This document shows, piece after piece, positions 21,596 to 34,812 of a DNA stretch of 64,000 bases. Position numbers and translations under genes: made by a program. Numbering within the stretch: position 1 is the first letter of the stretch; each line of letters begins with the position of its first letter. Under the pieces are notes generated by a model. The model saw nothing but the letters and a program-made list of their open reading frames with translations. It made no database searches and had not been told where the DNA came from. The stretch comes from Rhizomucor pusillus (lineage: Eukaryota; Mucoromycota; Mucoromycetes; Mucorales; Lichtheimiaceae), in assembly GCA_900175165.2 (NCBI GenBank), contig FWWN02000568.1:1-64000 (forward strand), given 5' to 3'.

Positions 21596-22981
21596 ACAAA
21601 ATGTTACATCCGCGTTCCTGAACACTCGACACAGCCATTGCGCGTAGTATCTTTATCAACACGACATAGCTCCCATCAGCATAGCTGAGAATTTATCTTT
21701 TACTCTATTATTCTCGCATACATACATAAACCTTTTTGCAATCAAGAATCTCTCATGTCAGGGCAACTCCTTTGTGAGTACATATCGTCATCGGTCCACC
21801 CCCAAACCTTCTGAGGATCGCGTGGACTTTCAAGAAACGGGGCACGAGTAGAATAATAAGCGAGGCTAGGGAGGGGTGCACCCTACAGCTTTCTCTTCTT
21901 GTCTGCAAATTGCTCCACCAGTATCATCGGCAAACCAAGGGCGCATCCCAAAGTTCATAGTTCTTTTTGATAGACAGCCCCTTCTTTCTAAACTTTAGAC
22001 ATTTTTGGAGGGCATTTAAGGGAATGATCGACATGCTTAAAAATTGGGGCCCATCTGTCGGTTAACCACAGCGCTTGTTTGCCGATATATATTCAACAGT
22101 CAACGTGATGAAAGGATGTATCCTAGTGCAGAGATATGTTTGCGAAAACAGCAGCCAAAAAAGTGTAGATGTGTGCGCGCGCGCGCATTTTCTGACTCTG
22201 AAAAGTCGCTGCTGCTTGGATAGGGGATGCACCCGCCCACCTGCTTACTTGTTTCTTGCATGCAACAGGTTCCACTGCCGGCCGCCGCATCTCCAAAATG
22301 CATATTATGTATCTCAATTCTAGAGTTGTAGGGCTGATATCCTGTAAACGCTCTTTTGTGAGGAAGATATGTAGTAGAATTTTGAGGATTGCATCGGATC
22401 ATGATCTTCAATAGTGTAAGCATATCACCTTGATCTAGTTGCATAAGCTATCCTACTGGATAATGCGCCGCCTTTTCGCTGAACGCTCTATCTTTATAAC
22501 ATCATTTTACATTCGCCATACGATAGTATTCTTTCGAATTCGAGTAATCATCGTTTTAGTGTTTACTACTCTTTTAGACTTGATGAGACTGCTGACCACA
22601 GTAAGTACTATATGGTATACGTAATCTAAATGCTGCACGTGCCATGCATAGAATCTTACCGTGGGGGCTAGACACACCCACACACGCGCATAATCTTTAT
22701 TCTTTTTCAACAACAACATATGCAACCAGAGATCTACAGCCGCAGCAGCAGCGTGTTGCTTTTTGCTCCCGACTGCAGAATATACTTGCATAAGCGTTGA
22801 TGTCTCAATCGTGAACTCGCATGTGAAAGAGATAGCGATTTATCGATGGAAAGAGTGGAAAGAAGGAGAAAATGCCGCATTTGCGTACGATGACGAACAG
22901 ATCACATTAAGGCCTCAAAAAAATCGCGCAAACCCTTGCATTGACCTCTTTTACATTTGATTGCTTCCCTATTTATTCGTG
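21596..22981. other. intergenic between E2F and the K+ channel
   Basis: 1.4 kb without a supported gene. Includes a (CG)n/GT run near 22173-22186. Short overlapping ORFs on both strands show no motif. Confidence 0.5.
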
Positions 22982-25080
22982 ATGGTCAAGGATAACAACG
23001 GCGACGAACAAAATGCGTACACTGAGGATAACGACGACGACGAAGAGGATCCGCAAGCGCCAATAGCGCAACCAGCAATCCATTTCAACTTCCCGGAACG
23101 CCCTCAAGTTCCTCCGGAACCGCTCATCCTCGATCGCGACGATCTCGGCAGTTTCGAGTTTGAGGATGAGCTAGATCAACAGTGGTTTGTCTCACGACTC
23201 GTTGCACGGTTTCGAGAAAAGAAAGATCAATGGCTATCTGAGACGCAGGCAAAGCCTAAAGCGAGAAACGCAGCAGAAGTACCGTTTCTTGTTGCCACCT
23301 TTAGTTTAATATATGGAACTTACATGCTTATCCGATCGTTGGGTTTGTATCCTCGTCAACGATTACTTGATCGCTAGACGATCTAACTGGAGACTTTTTT
23401 TCCTTAAGCAATCGATGGCTGGATCGTGGATCACGCACACTGGGATGGCACTGGTCATGCGTACGACAGACATCCTCGCGTGTATCTCGGGACACTAGAG
23501 TTGGTTCTTATATCTACCAGCATCTCTTTGGGTATTTGTAACTGTGTCATGCTGATCGCCAGAACACGGGTCTATTTCTACTTTGCTTCGAAATGGTGCC
23601 AAGTATTTGCGTACCTGCAAGGTAAGATGGGTACACATCTGCATGTTTGTGTTATGTTTGTGTAACGTCACCTTCTCTCGGACCTTCAACAGCTCTGTCG
23701 TGCTTTGCAACCGTGCTCTGCTTTCTGCAACGTGGACTTGACATTACACGCCAAAACCCGGAATACATATTTTCTCGTGGACTTTGGAGCTGCATATGTG
23801 GAGGAGTCCTGGTAACGATTTCCGGGTTTGGATTCACGATCGATTGGCTCCTGTCGTATCCATACTCGGATCTTTCGCTGGTGCTCAAGGCACTGGTACT
23901 TCCGAGCATAATGACTTTTGGATACGTTATCGTGGGTGCTCTCATGTTCATGCATCTCGAAGACTGGACCTACAATGAATCATTGATATTTTGCTGGACA
24001 GCTGTGACGACCATAGGCTACGGAGACATTGCACCTGTTTCCAATCCAGGCCGCATCTTTTTCTTGTTCTACACTGCAGCCGGTGTAAGCGTCGTGACGT
24101 ATTTGCTTCTATCCATACGTGCCGTGTTTTCTGGCAAGTCGTCAAGTATCATGAAAGTCAACTTGATGCGTGTCCAGTCCTTGCGCGACTATTCGCATAA
24201 ACAGCGGCAGAAGTGGATCGATCGCCAGCAGCGTAAACAGAGACAGTTGCAAGAACGAAACCGTAGCGCACAACAGTCGATATCACCCGTTCGCAACAGA
24301 TCAAAACGCAGTTGGACAGACGTCTCCGTGAATTCCTCGTACCCAACTGTGCCACTGGTTCGACCGCGATCGTATTCTAATGCATCCATATTAAGCAACT
24401 ATACCTCCCTGTCCGGTTTGCTGGGTGATAAGGATCGGCAAATTCTGGTTCAGGTCATTACACACTCTGGAGTACTCCGCATGACCGTTATTTTGCTGCT
24501 TAGCTGGTTCGGAGGCGCTGCTTTGTTCTGCTGGTTAGAGGAAGATTGGTCATACTTGGACGGAATATACTTTGCATTTGTCACTCAGTTGACTATTGGA
24601 TTCGGCGATGTCGTCCCTCGCTCAGCGGTACGATTATATGCTTTGCACATACATATTCATCCTATATTGATACCTGATTTATTTATTTAGCTGACTCAAG
24701 AATTCTGGGTACTGTACATTATCCTTTCAATTGCTGTTGCAGCGTACATTATCAGCATTATTGGAGAAGTTCTAGTTCAAAAGCTACAATTGGAAGACGA
24801 TGTAGACGAGACAGCTTCCATGAACAGCGACGCGGATGTCCCTGCTTACATTGCTCTAGCTCAAGGTTTGGAAGACGAGGCAGATGAAACAGCATATCCG
24901 CCAAAATCATCGCAGGCTATACAAGTAGATCGCCGGCAGTCCTACCGAAGGGCCTCTGTTCCAAATATACCCAGCGATGAAGAAGGAGGATCCTCACAGG
25001 AGCCCTTTTATCCAAATAGCCGGATGCCTCTTATTTATCAACATCGCGAGCAGCGACGTAGATATGGTTCCCTTCGCTAG
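22982..25080 (+). CDS. TOK1-type outward-rectifying potassium channel with two pore domains
   Basis: Plasma-membrane K+ channel of the fungal TOK class (8 TM helices, two pore loops in one subunit), 632 residues. Exons 22982-23342, 23409-23621, 23693-24627 and 24691-25080. A long acidic cytosolic N-terminus (about 105 residues) precedes the first helix. Pore 1 filter is TTIGYGDIAP, pore 2 filter is LTIGFGDVVP; both helix pairs around them are visible, as are the preceding four helices (one starts VPFLVATFSLIYGTYML). Between the pores lies a basic Arg/Gln-rich loop (about residues 310-370). The C-terminal tail is acidic with Ser-rich patches. TOK channels open on depolarisation and release K+. 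The stop is only 31 bp from the stop of the convergent TAP42-like gene. Confidence 0.93.
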
Positions 25081-25111
25081 CAGCCCCCCAAAAAAGCAAG
25101 TTTTAAGTGTG

Positions 25112-26294
25112 TTATCCTTTATTTCCTCTGTTCCCCCATCCTCTAGGATTTGCTTCTTTGAATTCATCCCATTCTCGCTGTCGCATAGTCTCAGCATCCA
25201 AAGCTTCGTGGTCATTGTCATCAATTTCCGGTTTCGGCTCCGGTTCCTTGCCACTATTGTAAATACATAAAAATGTTTGTTTAACACGTCTTCTTCCTTT
25301 AATCTGTAAATTTGGCTTACCCTCCTCGAATAATGTTACCCCGCTCCTCTTCTTGCTGCAAGTATTCCTCAATAGTCATAGTAGGCAAGCTCCATCCTGG
25401 TCGGAATACTTGGTTCTTTAATTGCTCGCGTTTGCTGGTGATTACAAATGGTTGCAACGGGCGTCCTAGCTTGTTCAGCAAAGGCTTATCGTGACCCCAG
25501 TTGCTTCTCGCACTGCTACCGGAGTCTAGAGAAGATGATGATGCTGTTGCTTTCGATTCCATCCGTTTATCTCTCATGACCTCCATCTCTTTCAGCATGA
25601 CCATTTCCTGTTGAATCGAATGGAGATGTTGAAGTGACCTCGTAACATGCAAGTCAATCAATGCCATCACCCAGTCTCTCTCGATATCATCTGTATCTTC
25701 GTTGTCATCTGTGCTGTCGAGCCGTTCTCTCAGTTCTTTGATCTTTGCCAACGTCGCCTTTTCGCGCTTGAACTGCTCAATCTTCTGCTGTCGTTGCTGA
25801 GCCGGTGGTATCCTGGATGGCTCATTTTCGTTATTGATGTTTTCTTGGAACATCTTGATATCCTGAGATTGCAGCAGCTGATGCTCCTGGCACGCTGCCA
25901 AGTATTGCTGAAAGTAATCCTAGTCGATAACAGATAATGTTAACTGATCCCTTTGGTCTATCGGATCTGCATTGTTGTATCGTACCTTGCCTGTTTCCAG
26001 GACACTTTTTCGTTGCTCGATAGGACCTGTCCTTTTTAGCGTCAGGTCACCGAGATAGGCTGGGATGAGCAAGAACCGTAAATTCTGAGGACTGATCTCG
26101 TCAATGAGTTCGTTCGAGCTAAAGATCGCCAGTTTGTTAACGAGATCGTGGGCTCGTTCCAGCCGCCGCAGGCCGTCGTGGACCTTTGCCTGATACTCTG
26201 CATTCGCTGTGCTCAGCGAAGTCTCCTCTAGCTCTGTCAGTATCGATTGGCCGCTGACGAACAGTTCACCGAGACTGGATTGGTCGAGATCCAT
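25112..26294 (-). CDS. TAP42: TAP42/IGBP1-family PP2A regulatory protein
   Basis: Binds the catalytic subunit of PP2A-type phosphatases, downstream of TOR signalling in yeast. Exons 25986-26294, 25321-25919 and 25253-25112; 349 residues, close to yeast TAP42 (366). The N-terminal half is helical (TPR-like alpha-alpha fold), with AYLGDLTLKR at its middle. The C-terminal half has the family hallmarks FRPGWSLPTMTIEEYLQ, GNIIRGG split by intron 2, then an acidic Glu/Pro run and EWDEFKEANPRGWGNRGNKG at the end. The chosen ATG (26292-26294) gives a normal-length N-terminus; the frame stays open further upstream without an ATG. Convergent with the TOK channel, stops 31 bp apart. Confidence 0.93.
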
Positions 26295-26459
26295 GGAGAA
26301 AGAATGGTGTTTTAAAAAGAAAGACGGGCGGAACACCAACGTGGACTCCTTCCAAAATCATTTTGCATTGTTCCCCCACAGCCGCCGAGTATCAGGTACA
26401 ATGACAAAGGCAATAACACTTTAAGTTTTTGTCTAGCTGGAAACATTAAATGTGAATTA

Positions 26460-29400
26460 TCATAAAAAGTAAGTATGTAAATTGTAGGCGACTTCTTGGC
26501 AGTCTGGTTGCAAAGTGGAGCCCTGGTCTTTTCTCTGGCGATCTTGCTGTTCTCGAGTTAACGATCCCTGGAGGCATCGCGCATGATTGTCAAGAAGCCA
26601 GTTCATATACTCGCTCTCACGCAACTGTGTATCCATCTTGTTGAGCAGCTTGAAAAGCATCAGGATATCTTGCCGCATGACTGCCAGACGGTCGCGGCTC
26701 ACATCCAGCTCGGATGCATACTGATGCCTTTGTAGACTTTGCCATTGGTACGTATCACTTACAGGCTCTTGTGGATTGCTTGCTCGCAAGAACAGTTGAA
26801 AACTGCAGTAAAATACCCAATAAATTGTTGCTCTTTTGTATACTCTTGCACGGTTTACCTCACCTCTGAGTGTTCACGTAGGGTGCCTGGAATTTTGAGT
26901 GCAGGTAGCCACCTGTCTCCAAATCCAATAGATACACGCCCTTCTTCTTGTAGCGTGGTTGCTGAGAGGCTGTATCTAGGGTTGTTGCAGGTACAACGGT
27001 AGTGAGATTATTCGGCTGAATGGTTATTTCGTGAACAGCCAGAGACGGTTGTTCAGATATGCGTTTGTCAGCCGAACTGAGCATGCGCCATGAGCCAAAA
27101 GTGCACAGAAGAGCCAAAATTGACAGTATGATTAGGATGCGCTTTGGTGCAAATTGTCGGCCTTGAGAGCGTTTTTTCTTTTCATTCGATGCATTGCTGT
27201 TCGTTTTCGTTGTTGCTGAGGATTTTCGTGTCTTTGAATGAACGGATGGTGGTCGAAGATGATGGTTGCTGCTGCTGCTGCTGCAATGCTGAGTCGTTTG
27301 CAGGCGTGCTGTGTGCAGAGGATACCGGGTCGCTGTCGTCGTCGTCTTGACTTCCTTGGTAACGAGCACCGTCTTTGCAACTTGAGTTTGTCCCGACGTC
27401 GGTGATCCGACGGTGTCATCGCTGCTGTTTCCATTATCCGTGCTGTTGCTATTGCTGCTGGTGGTAACAGCGGTGACATTTTCCTCGGTTGCGGTGTTCA
27501 GAACGGTACCGCCCGATGTTGCTGCTGCTGCAGTTGTCGAGTCCTCCTGGTGTTCCTCCTCACGTTCTTGATCTCCTTCGTTGTCGAGCGCTTTATTGTT
27601 ATTGTCATCATATCTTTCTGTATTTTCAACCAGTGCCAATCTCGAGTCGTTGCTTTGTTTCGACACCTTCTTCAAGTTCTTCGCTATATCTGTAGCTGCT
27701 TCTTCAAGTATAGGTATAAACACTGCTATGCTATCACCCATTCCTTTCATGGCGGCCTTGGTGACAATAGCTGTGATCGAGTAAGTTGTGAGCTCTAATT
27801 ATCACTTGCTAGTATCTTAAACATACCTCTTACAAGGACCGATTTTACCCATCGAACGCCCAGGTGACACGCAAGTTTGCACCTAGACTTGTCTATCCAG
27901 GTGATACAGTAACGGACAGAGGGTATAAATGCGTCTGCAAAGGGCAGAGCAGCGGTTCTAGTAGATATCTGAACCACGTAGCAGCTAAGAAAATTTAAGT
28001 TATCGTTGACGGCTATAAAATTGCCAAACCATTCTTACAAGTAGTCCTGTTTCTTGATCAAGACTTGGGTTTCTGCAACTTCAGCTTCCTTCATACGAAC
28101 TGTAAAACGGAGTATTATTATTTTGTTATTAGGTATAGCATGTATGTGTCTTTACCGATAGGATTGCTGACCGGCATGATATACTTTAGCGTGCGTTTTA
28201 ATTGCCCATCGTCGTCGTCTTTCTTCCACTGAGACACACGCAGATCTGTAACTTGTAAGTACAAGCAAAGACCTGCAACTTAAGTATATAAAATTCTTAC
28301 CGTGACCTTCTGTTCCGATTGCCTTCTTCTCCCAGACGCCACCGTTCGTTGCTGGTGTGACGTTTTGCTCATCAGAAAACATGAGTTCATACAATCGTCT
28401 TGCCGAAATTGGAAGCTCGATTTCTGATTCGAGTTTATCGAGATGGTCATCGCACTTGCACGATACTGGCTTTTTGGGATACTCCACTCCTTCAGGCAGA
28501 GCATCAGCTGCAATAGCTTTTTATTAACTATCTCTGTTGCGCCATGTATATTTGTGCGGATATAACTTACGATCGACGATCTTTTCCACTTGCTTTTGCG
28601 TTCTCTCTGTATTGTTGTTGTCTACTTTCTCGCCAACTTTGTTAAGTTCCTTCTCGTGTTTAGCTTCTAATGACTTGTTTTCTACGTGATGAGAAGGTGG
28701 CTGTGGAAAATCCAGTGTTTGGCCTGGGGAGGATGCTACCAATAGCTCAATGCGACCATCAGGTTTCTTTGCAGGCGTGAACGTTGGACGCGCCATGCCT
28801 CTGAAAGATAGTCTTCCTTTCTTTCTAACTGTTGTCGGCGTACCCCCATGCCCAGAATCCGTAGAAGTGCACGAAATAGAACGTTCCTTTCTGACCATCC
28901 TGGTTCCTGACAGACTCTTGATCTTGTTGAAAAGATTGCGTAACTGCATTGGCTACGTAAACAAAAATAGCAGTTAGCTATACAGCACGCAATTTAATCT
29001 ATGTGGATGGTTACCTCTTGGCTTTTTGCATTGTTGATTGCAAAACGAAGCTTCTCAGCTACTATGCGGCTATCTTCTGAGTATACAGCAAAGGTGAAAG
29101 ACTCCATGTTCTTCTTTGCCGATTCAATCTCCAGACTTATCAATAGCTGGTTTTTGCTATGTCCCACATCTTCAACCAGGCGAACGTTGCTGATATCTTT
29201 CAATCGCGCAACAAACTATGTTGCAAGGATAGTTCTGTTAGAAGCACAGGGTAAACATGGAAGCTTCTAGTTCTTACCGAATTGACGCAGGTCATCATGA
29301 TACAGCTGTAGAACCACAATGTATCTTGTGTCAAGAAAAGTTTGCCACCGTATCCCTTCTTGGTCTTGGATGCATCATTATCCTTTGAGCCATTTGTCGA

Positions 29401-31786
29401 CGATGGATTGCATCTCAAAGAAGCAAAGAATACTGGTATATTTTACATGAAAAGTAGAAAGATTTTTAGTTTATCCAGCAATTATCATTGGCTTTTTCTG
29501 GACACGATTCTTACCATCCAGGACAAGTTCTTTTTTAACGCCACCAAATAACTGTCGCAAAGCATGAGTTTCCGTGACCAATTCTTGCGGATAATCCACG
29601 ATATCTGTGGGCACGCTCACATTTGTGTCTCCACAGAATGGCCAGCCAATCTTTGTTTCATCGTCAGCGCTGCGGAAGGGTGCTTTGGAAGCAAACAAGA
29701 CTGCGCCAAAGAGTGGCCACGGAACACCCCATATTTCGGGTAGCGAGCTGTAATTTTGCGCGCAGTGCGATGTTGAAGATTCCCAGACAATTGTTGGCGC
29801 GAGTGAAAGGCTGCCTGTCAGCGTAGCATCTTCTACTTGTTTTGGTATCGATGAATATAGCACGACGCGAGGTGAGGATGATGATTCATTGCTATGGTGG
29901 TTATCTGGGAAGCCGATTGTTGATAATCCTGTGATTTCTGACAAGCGCGGAGCTGCCGACGAGATCTTTGAGGATGATGATGCGGATGTACTCATCATAA
30001 CAGAAATATCTTTTGGAGTCGTGATCGTTGTGGTTGATTTAGCTTTTGCTGAAAGTCGTACCGGCGATCCCGGTTGGAATTGATCGGACTGACAACTAGA
30101 GACACTCGATGTGGTAGAATACGACGAAGCTGAAGCTTGCACCGAATCCACCAATGACCTGTTATCGAGATTTTCGAGGCGTCGACCCAATGTCTTTGGG
30201 CTGCCATCGTTTGCCTGCTGGATACAAGTTATCCATTCACGCATATCTTGCTCGGTCTCAGCCTGCAATGTGACATCAAATCTAAACATTCAAGTGTGCG
30301 TATGTAAGTTGGAAAATGCTCCGTGGAATATACTGTGAAGAAAAACATACTGTCTCTTCTTGTTGATAACTCTAAAGCAGAATCTGCGATCATATTCCTT
30401 CAATATTTCTATCTCACTCGCAGCGATCTTGACCCTTGTGTCTATTGCAACTGAGCATATGCCACTCTTTGTGCTAGCACCGCACCAGCCAAACACATCG
30501 CCGCAAAGAAAGCACCATTTTCTAGACCAGCTGTTCCTTGATACTCGCACGAGTAAATATCCCCATTTGGGATATTGATGTTGCTTCTGCAAATGCTGGG
30601 AAGATGGAGTGTTTACTGAAACAGATAAACTGAACCCAATGTCCGGTCGCGGTTGAACCAGTTGCAGATAATCATTCAATAGTTTCTCTTGAACTCGATT
30701 TAACCGTGTCATTTCATGCGCACATGTTTGTCGATCCTATGGTTGTGTGGATTTAGTCTAAACTGTTTAAAGCTAGTTTGCGACAGGCTTACATCAATTA
30801 GCCACTTTTTCCAATTTGTCAATGCTGTTTTGAGATATCGCCATATTTCTACAGTTTCTCCAATGTCGTCCAACTTGACGCTTGCAGTTAACATTCGCTC
30901 GACAAGCAGATTTGCTAGCTGGTTACGAAACTCTGCGATCATTTGAATATGCTGCATCGATTTCTGGATATAATCTTTGCGTGCTTCATACAGTTTTCCT
31001 GCTTCTTCCCGCAATATCGACAAGTCCTTGCTTCGACTAAGGCCTGAATATCGCTGGATCTGATGCTCATATCTATCCAACGATTTATCTTGCAACTTGC
31101 GAAAATCCTTAGATTGGGTGCAACGTTAATGCGACGATCATAATTAATAGTCAAAAATCCAGATGTATATAACCTTGTAGTCCTTGAGGTATGACTTTAC
31201 AAATTGGTTTATCGGTTCCAGATACTGGGTTTGGATCTCCAGTACCTAGTGGTGGCGGCGATGTTTATCAAACAATGTCAAGGTTGCACAAGACCATGTG
31301 GTTGTGTTACACTTTACCAATTTTGACTGAGTAGCCATTGTCTTTTGAAAAGCGTCAGATACCATCCTCGCTGCAACTAACGAGAAACTAGAAACTTTTA
31401 ATGATGTAAGCGATTATATATTCTTCGAAACAAAAGGGGATAATAATCCACACTCCGGATAAAAATTTACCTATAAGACCATCGCCAAAAGACGCCGGTG
31501 GTATAACCTTGTCGCAAATAGCAGCTGTTTCCATGTTAAGCCCTAACGTACGTGCAAATGAATTACAATCGCGATATAATTGTGTCTGAATGCATTTCCA
31601 CGACGTACTGTTCATTTTCTCGACATATTGTTGGTATTGCGACATAAGGTTTGAAAGCCACTTGTCCAGCAAGTCGAATTGCTCATCCCAGTGAACGACG
31701 CCAGTCCTGTAGATTGGAGAATCGGTGATTGCATCGTGCACCGTAACGAGTGTCGAGTAAGGGGAGGAAGGAGGGGAGAGTGTCAT
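26460..31786 (-). CDS. Sip3/Lam-type sterol-transfer protein (BAR-PH-GRAM-VASt-TM)
   Basis: Membrane-contact-site protein expected to move sterol between ER and plasma membrane. 1478 residues in 15 exons: 31471-31786, 31318-31394, 31174-31245, 30793-31107, 30351-30736, 29515-30281, 29278-29432, 29015-29215, 28571-28952, 28301-28507, 28156-28245, 28039-28099, 27827-27984, 26864-27770 and 26460-26802. All phases agree. Residues 1-260 are a BAR-like helical region (EPINQFVKSYLKDYK), about 305-415 a PH domain (WGYLLVRVSR, ending DMREWITCIQQAN), about 640-755 GRAM (KLFLTQDTLWFYS), about 890-1075 VASt/StART-like (LPISARRLYELMFSD to WVKSVLV), with a TM near 1275 (ILIILSILALLCTFGSW) and a C-terminal coiled coil. 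Order and size match yeast Sip3/Lam1/Lam3. A Ser-rich linker follows the PH domain and a Ser/Thr-rich one precedes the TM. The weakest call is the final exon border. Confidence 0.92.
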
Positions 31787-33266
31787 TGCGTAAGTCTACG
31801 CTTCGTCCTTGCACAGGGCCGCTGACAGGATAACAGGGACAAACAAGCAACGGATGACATGTTTTGCGCCATTATGATCACTCAGCATATGTGTGTAACA
31901 GGTGGAAGTTAAATTGGTATATCCACACATCGAAAGTAACAAGATCATCGAAATCCCTAATATATGGTAAAGCATGAAGAACCAGTTGTATGATACTTTA
32001 TATGTCACCGAAGGTTCAATCTGAATATCTGAAGAGAAAAGCATACAAAGACAATACACAAAATAATCGCTACTATACTAATGTCACTTTTATTCGTCCC
32101 ATTCTCATGCTTTAGATAAAAAGTGCCGTTTAGTTCACGTTGACCTGCAAACGTACATAGTCAACGATATATCCAGGAACCACGACAACCGCCAGGCAAG
32201 GTTTTCGATTGCACCGCTTTTCTACTTGATGATACAGACCATACCAACTGCAACCGCCGCTAATCGCTGCTGGCGATCTAAATCTTGCGGATCACAGGGT
32301 ACAATAATAGAAAATGGCCAAACAATGATGGATCAGAAAACTGATATGCATGGAAGTTGATATTGAGGAGTCTCGTTCCTACCTCAACAAGTCAGCTTGA
32401 AGGGCAAAGGATATTCGTCTGTATCAAGTAACTACGAAAAAAAAAGGAAGCGATTGTTCCATGACCTTCCTCTGCCACCGACCCCTGTAGGATCGACGCA
32501 AGTTAATTCTGCTCTGGGTTCTCCTGGAAGAGTCTATTATACACATAATCGCGCGAGCATTTCGTTTCTCAATCTTATAGCGTGCGGATCTATTTTCGAC
32601 GCTGGGATATTGCTCTCAATATTAATGCTTCAGCGATGGCTATCGGTAGATTTTTTCGAGGATATAAATATCAAACTATGCTGTTTGTTACTGTATGTAC
32701 CTGCAAAATTGCATGATATCTGGCAGCCAATTAGATATGCTGATGGAACTGTTCTATGAGCTTCGTTGGGAGTATCATCCCCTTAAACCGACGGTTTCTT
32801 TTCCAAATTGAGAGAAGCGACAGCCTGAAGCATGCGGCCACGGTAAACTTCTCGTCGCGTCGTCTCTCCTCGAAGCATTTTTCGACGGCCTTCGGTAATT
32901 TAAGTTCGCTGCCATTATTAGACGATTTTATCGAGCTAGCCGTCAGAACTCACAGAGAGTATATAAAGGCTGATACATCACTCGATCTATTCAGCTTACA
33001 AACTTATTTTCTGATCGTGGCCCAACAGCAGTAAACCCGAAATCACAGTAACGACTCCAGAAAAGCTCATAGAGTATCAGCTCACGTCGAAGGCATCCTC
33101 TGACGATCTTGCGAGCAAAAGACATGGCCGAAAAGTAACATATGACACACATTACCTCCCGCAACTACTGTCTACAACGATAAAACAGAATAGTAAATTA
33201 GAACACGGTCCATGCACACGGCGGAAAGGCCTCCATTCCCTAGTAAGAAAAGTTCCAGTTCGGTAT

Positions 33267-33581
33267 CTAGCCTTCTAGCATACATGCTACGTCTTTGAAA
33301 TCATTGTTCCATGATGCTCCTGGATATCCATGAAATTGACTCCCTTCGACCTCTTGCCAAATAGCCGCTGGGAGGATTAGTTCCATCTTTGGCTCCTCCT
33401 TGCTGTCTTCAAGTCAATCAAGATCCCCACCCCTTGTTTTTGCTCCCTATGCATGAGAGGTAGAAAGGTATATGACAAACACACTACAGTCGTGAGGTTC
33501 ACAGAGCATGTTTTGCTTCAAGAGGTATACTTCATTCTCAAACTTTTTATACATACGAAGATACCACCCACTGTCGGCCTG
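33267..33581 (-). pseudogene. possible short gene or decayed exons, unknown family
   Basis: Minus-strand 33581-33447 is open and protein-like (ADSGWYLRMYKKFENEVYLL). 33386-33267 is an ATG-to-TAG frame of 39 residues (MELILPAAIWQEVEGSQFHG to CMLEG), open further upstream to a possible acceptor AG near 33410. An intron could join them, but no donor is compelling. Composition is unlike random intergenic frames. No family recognised; function unknown. Confidence 0.25.
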
Positions 33582-34694
33582 GAGTCTCTAACACCTACGT
33601 AAGCTAAAAATCCCATTATCTGGATGTGCCAATCAGCTACGGTGGGATAGATGGTAAAGGTGCTTATATACTTATATAAACCATAATCGGCTGAGTAGCT
33701 GGAAAGTCAACAACAAACCATCAGAGCCATAGAGTTGGAGAAAGCCGCAGGAGCATTCTACTCCGTGATTTTTCTTTTTCCAAATATCTCCAGCAACCAA
33801 ATCGCTATTCCCATCCATGCCAGTATCACCGAGAATAAATCCCCAATACAGCCTCTTCGTGGTACGTACATATCCCTAAGCATCTCTCATGCATGTTCTA
33901 AAAATCAAGCGGGATGGTCAGGTTGAAGAGGGACAGTAAAGCAAGGCGGATATCGAAACTTCTTTGATATTACATTGAGTAAAGCGTAGCACAGATGCTA
34001 CCTGCTGCTTCTCTAGATCCATTCTTGAATGTTTATGCTACTGTCAAAGGTTTTGATTTGTCATCGATCGGTAAGCATTTAGCACTAACCGTATCAGTAT
34101 CGCATAATACCCCCTCAAAAGACGAATTACGGTTCTTTCCCAGTGTCGATCAGCAAGCAGTACGGTATGCATAGCGTATCGATTCTCCCTGGCTAGGCAG
34201 ACGTTGTGCCATCGGACTGGATGTCAAAGGAGGAGAATTTGACGGATAATGACGTGTTGACAACAAAAAGTGTATGGACAAGATCCGTTAAGCAACATCT
34301 TCCTGCTGGATTAACCGACTTTTCGGAACCATCTCGTGCTTGTAGAGTTTGAACAACGCGACACACGGACAACATCGACATCGGAAGCGTAACTTTCTTT
34401 TCTGAACCTAGCATGCAGCTTGAAATATATGCTTGGATTTGGCGTATCTATGAAGCGAGGAGTTGTTTGAAGATCTTGTCGATGCATTTTCATGAGGATC
34501 GAGTTCGTGAATTACTATTATGATAATCGAAAATAAAGTTCTTCTCTCCTGTCCTTGCTCAAACAGGTTACAAATATGAATATGCCACCGTGCTTCCTAA
34601 TCTAAATGACGCATCTTTTTCCCTCCCCATCCACCGATGCATCCGTGTCTCCTTGCAGTCGTGGATTCATGGAAATCCGTAGCTGAAGAAAGCA

Positions 34695-34702
34695 TATATA
34701 GA
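34695..34702 (+). promoter_or_regulatory. TATA box of the Q/N-rich membrane protein gene
   Basis: TATATAGA about 118 bp before the ATG at 34813, followed by a pyrimidine-rich stretch typical of a fungal transcription start region. Confidence 0.5.
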
Positions 34703-34812
34703 GGCCTGCTATCTCCATCCTGATCTCTGCTAACCTCGCCTGTACCCCCGTTCTTTCTCTCTCTATCTAATCTCCATTCATCGCTGTACCTTTCGCACTG
34801 CCCTCGTCCACC

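Larger units (their letters stand above)
31787..34812. other. 3 kb gene-poor region with coding-like debris
   Basis: The longest region without a supported gene. Open fragments in several frames look like decayed protein: 32397-32759 (+), a frame without ATG at about 33025-33270 (+), and pieces on the minus strand between 33267 and 33930. A double TATA-like stretch (TATATACTTATATAAA) sits near 33665-33679. No LTRs, terminal inverted repeats or transposase motifs were recognised. Confidence 0.45.
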
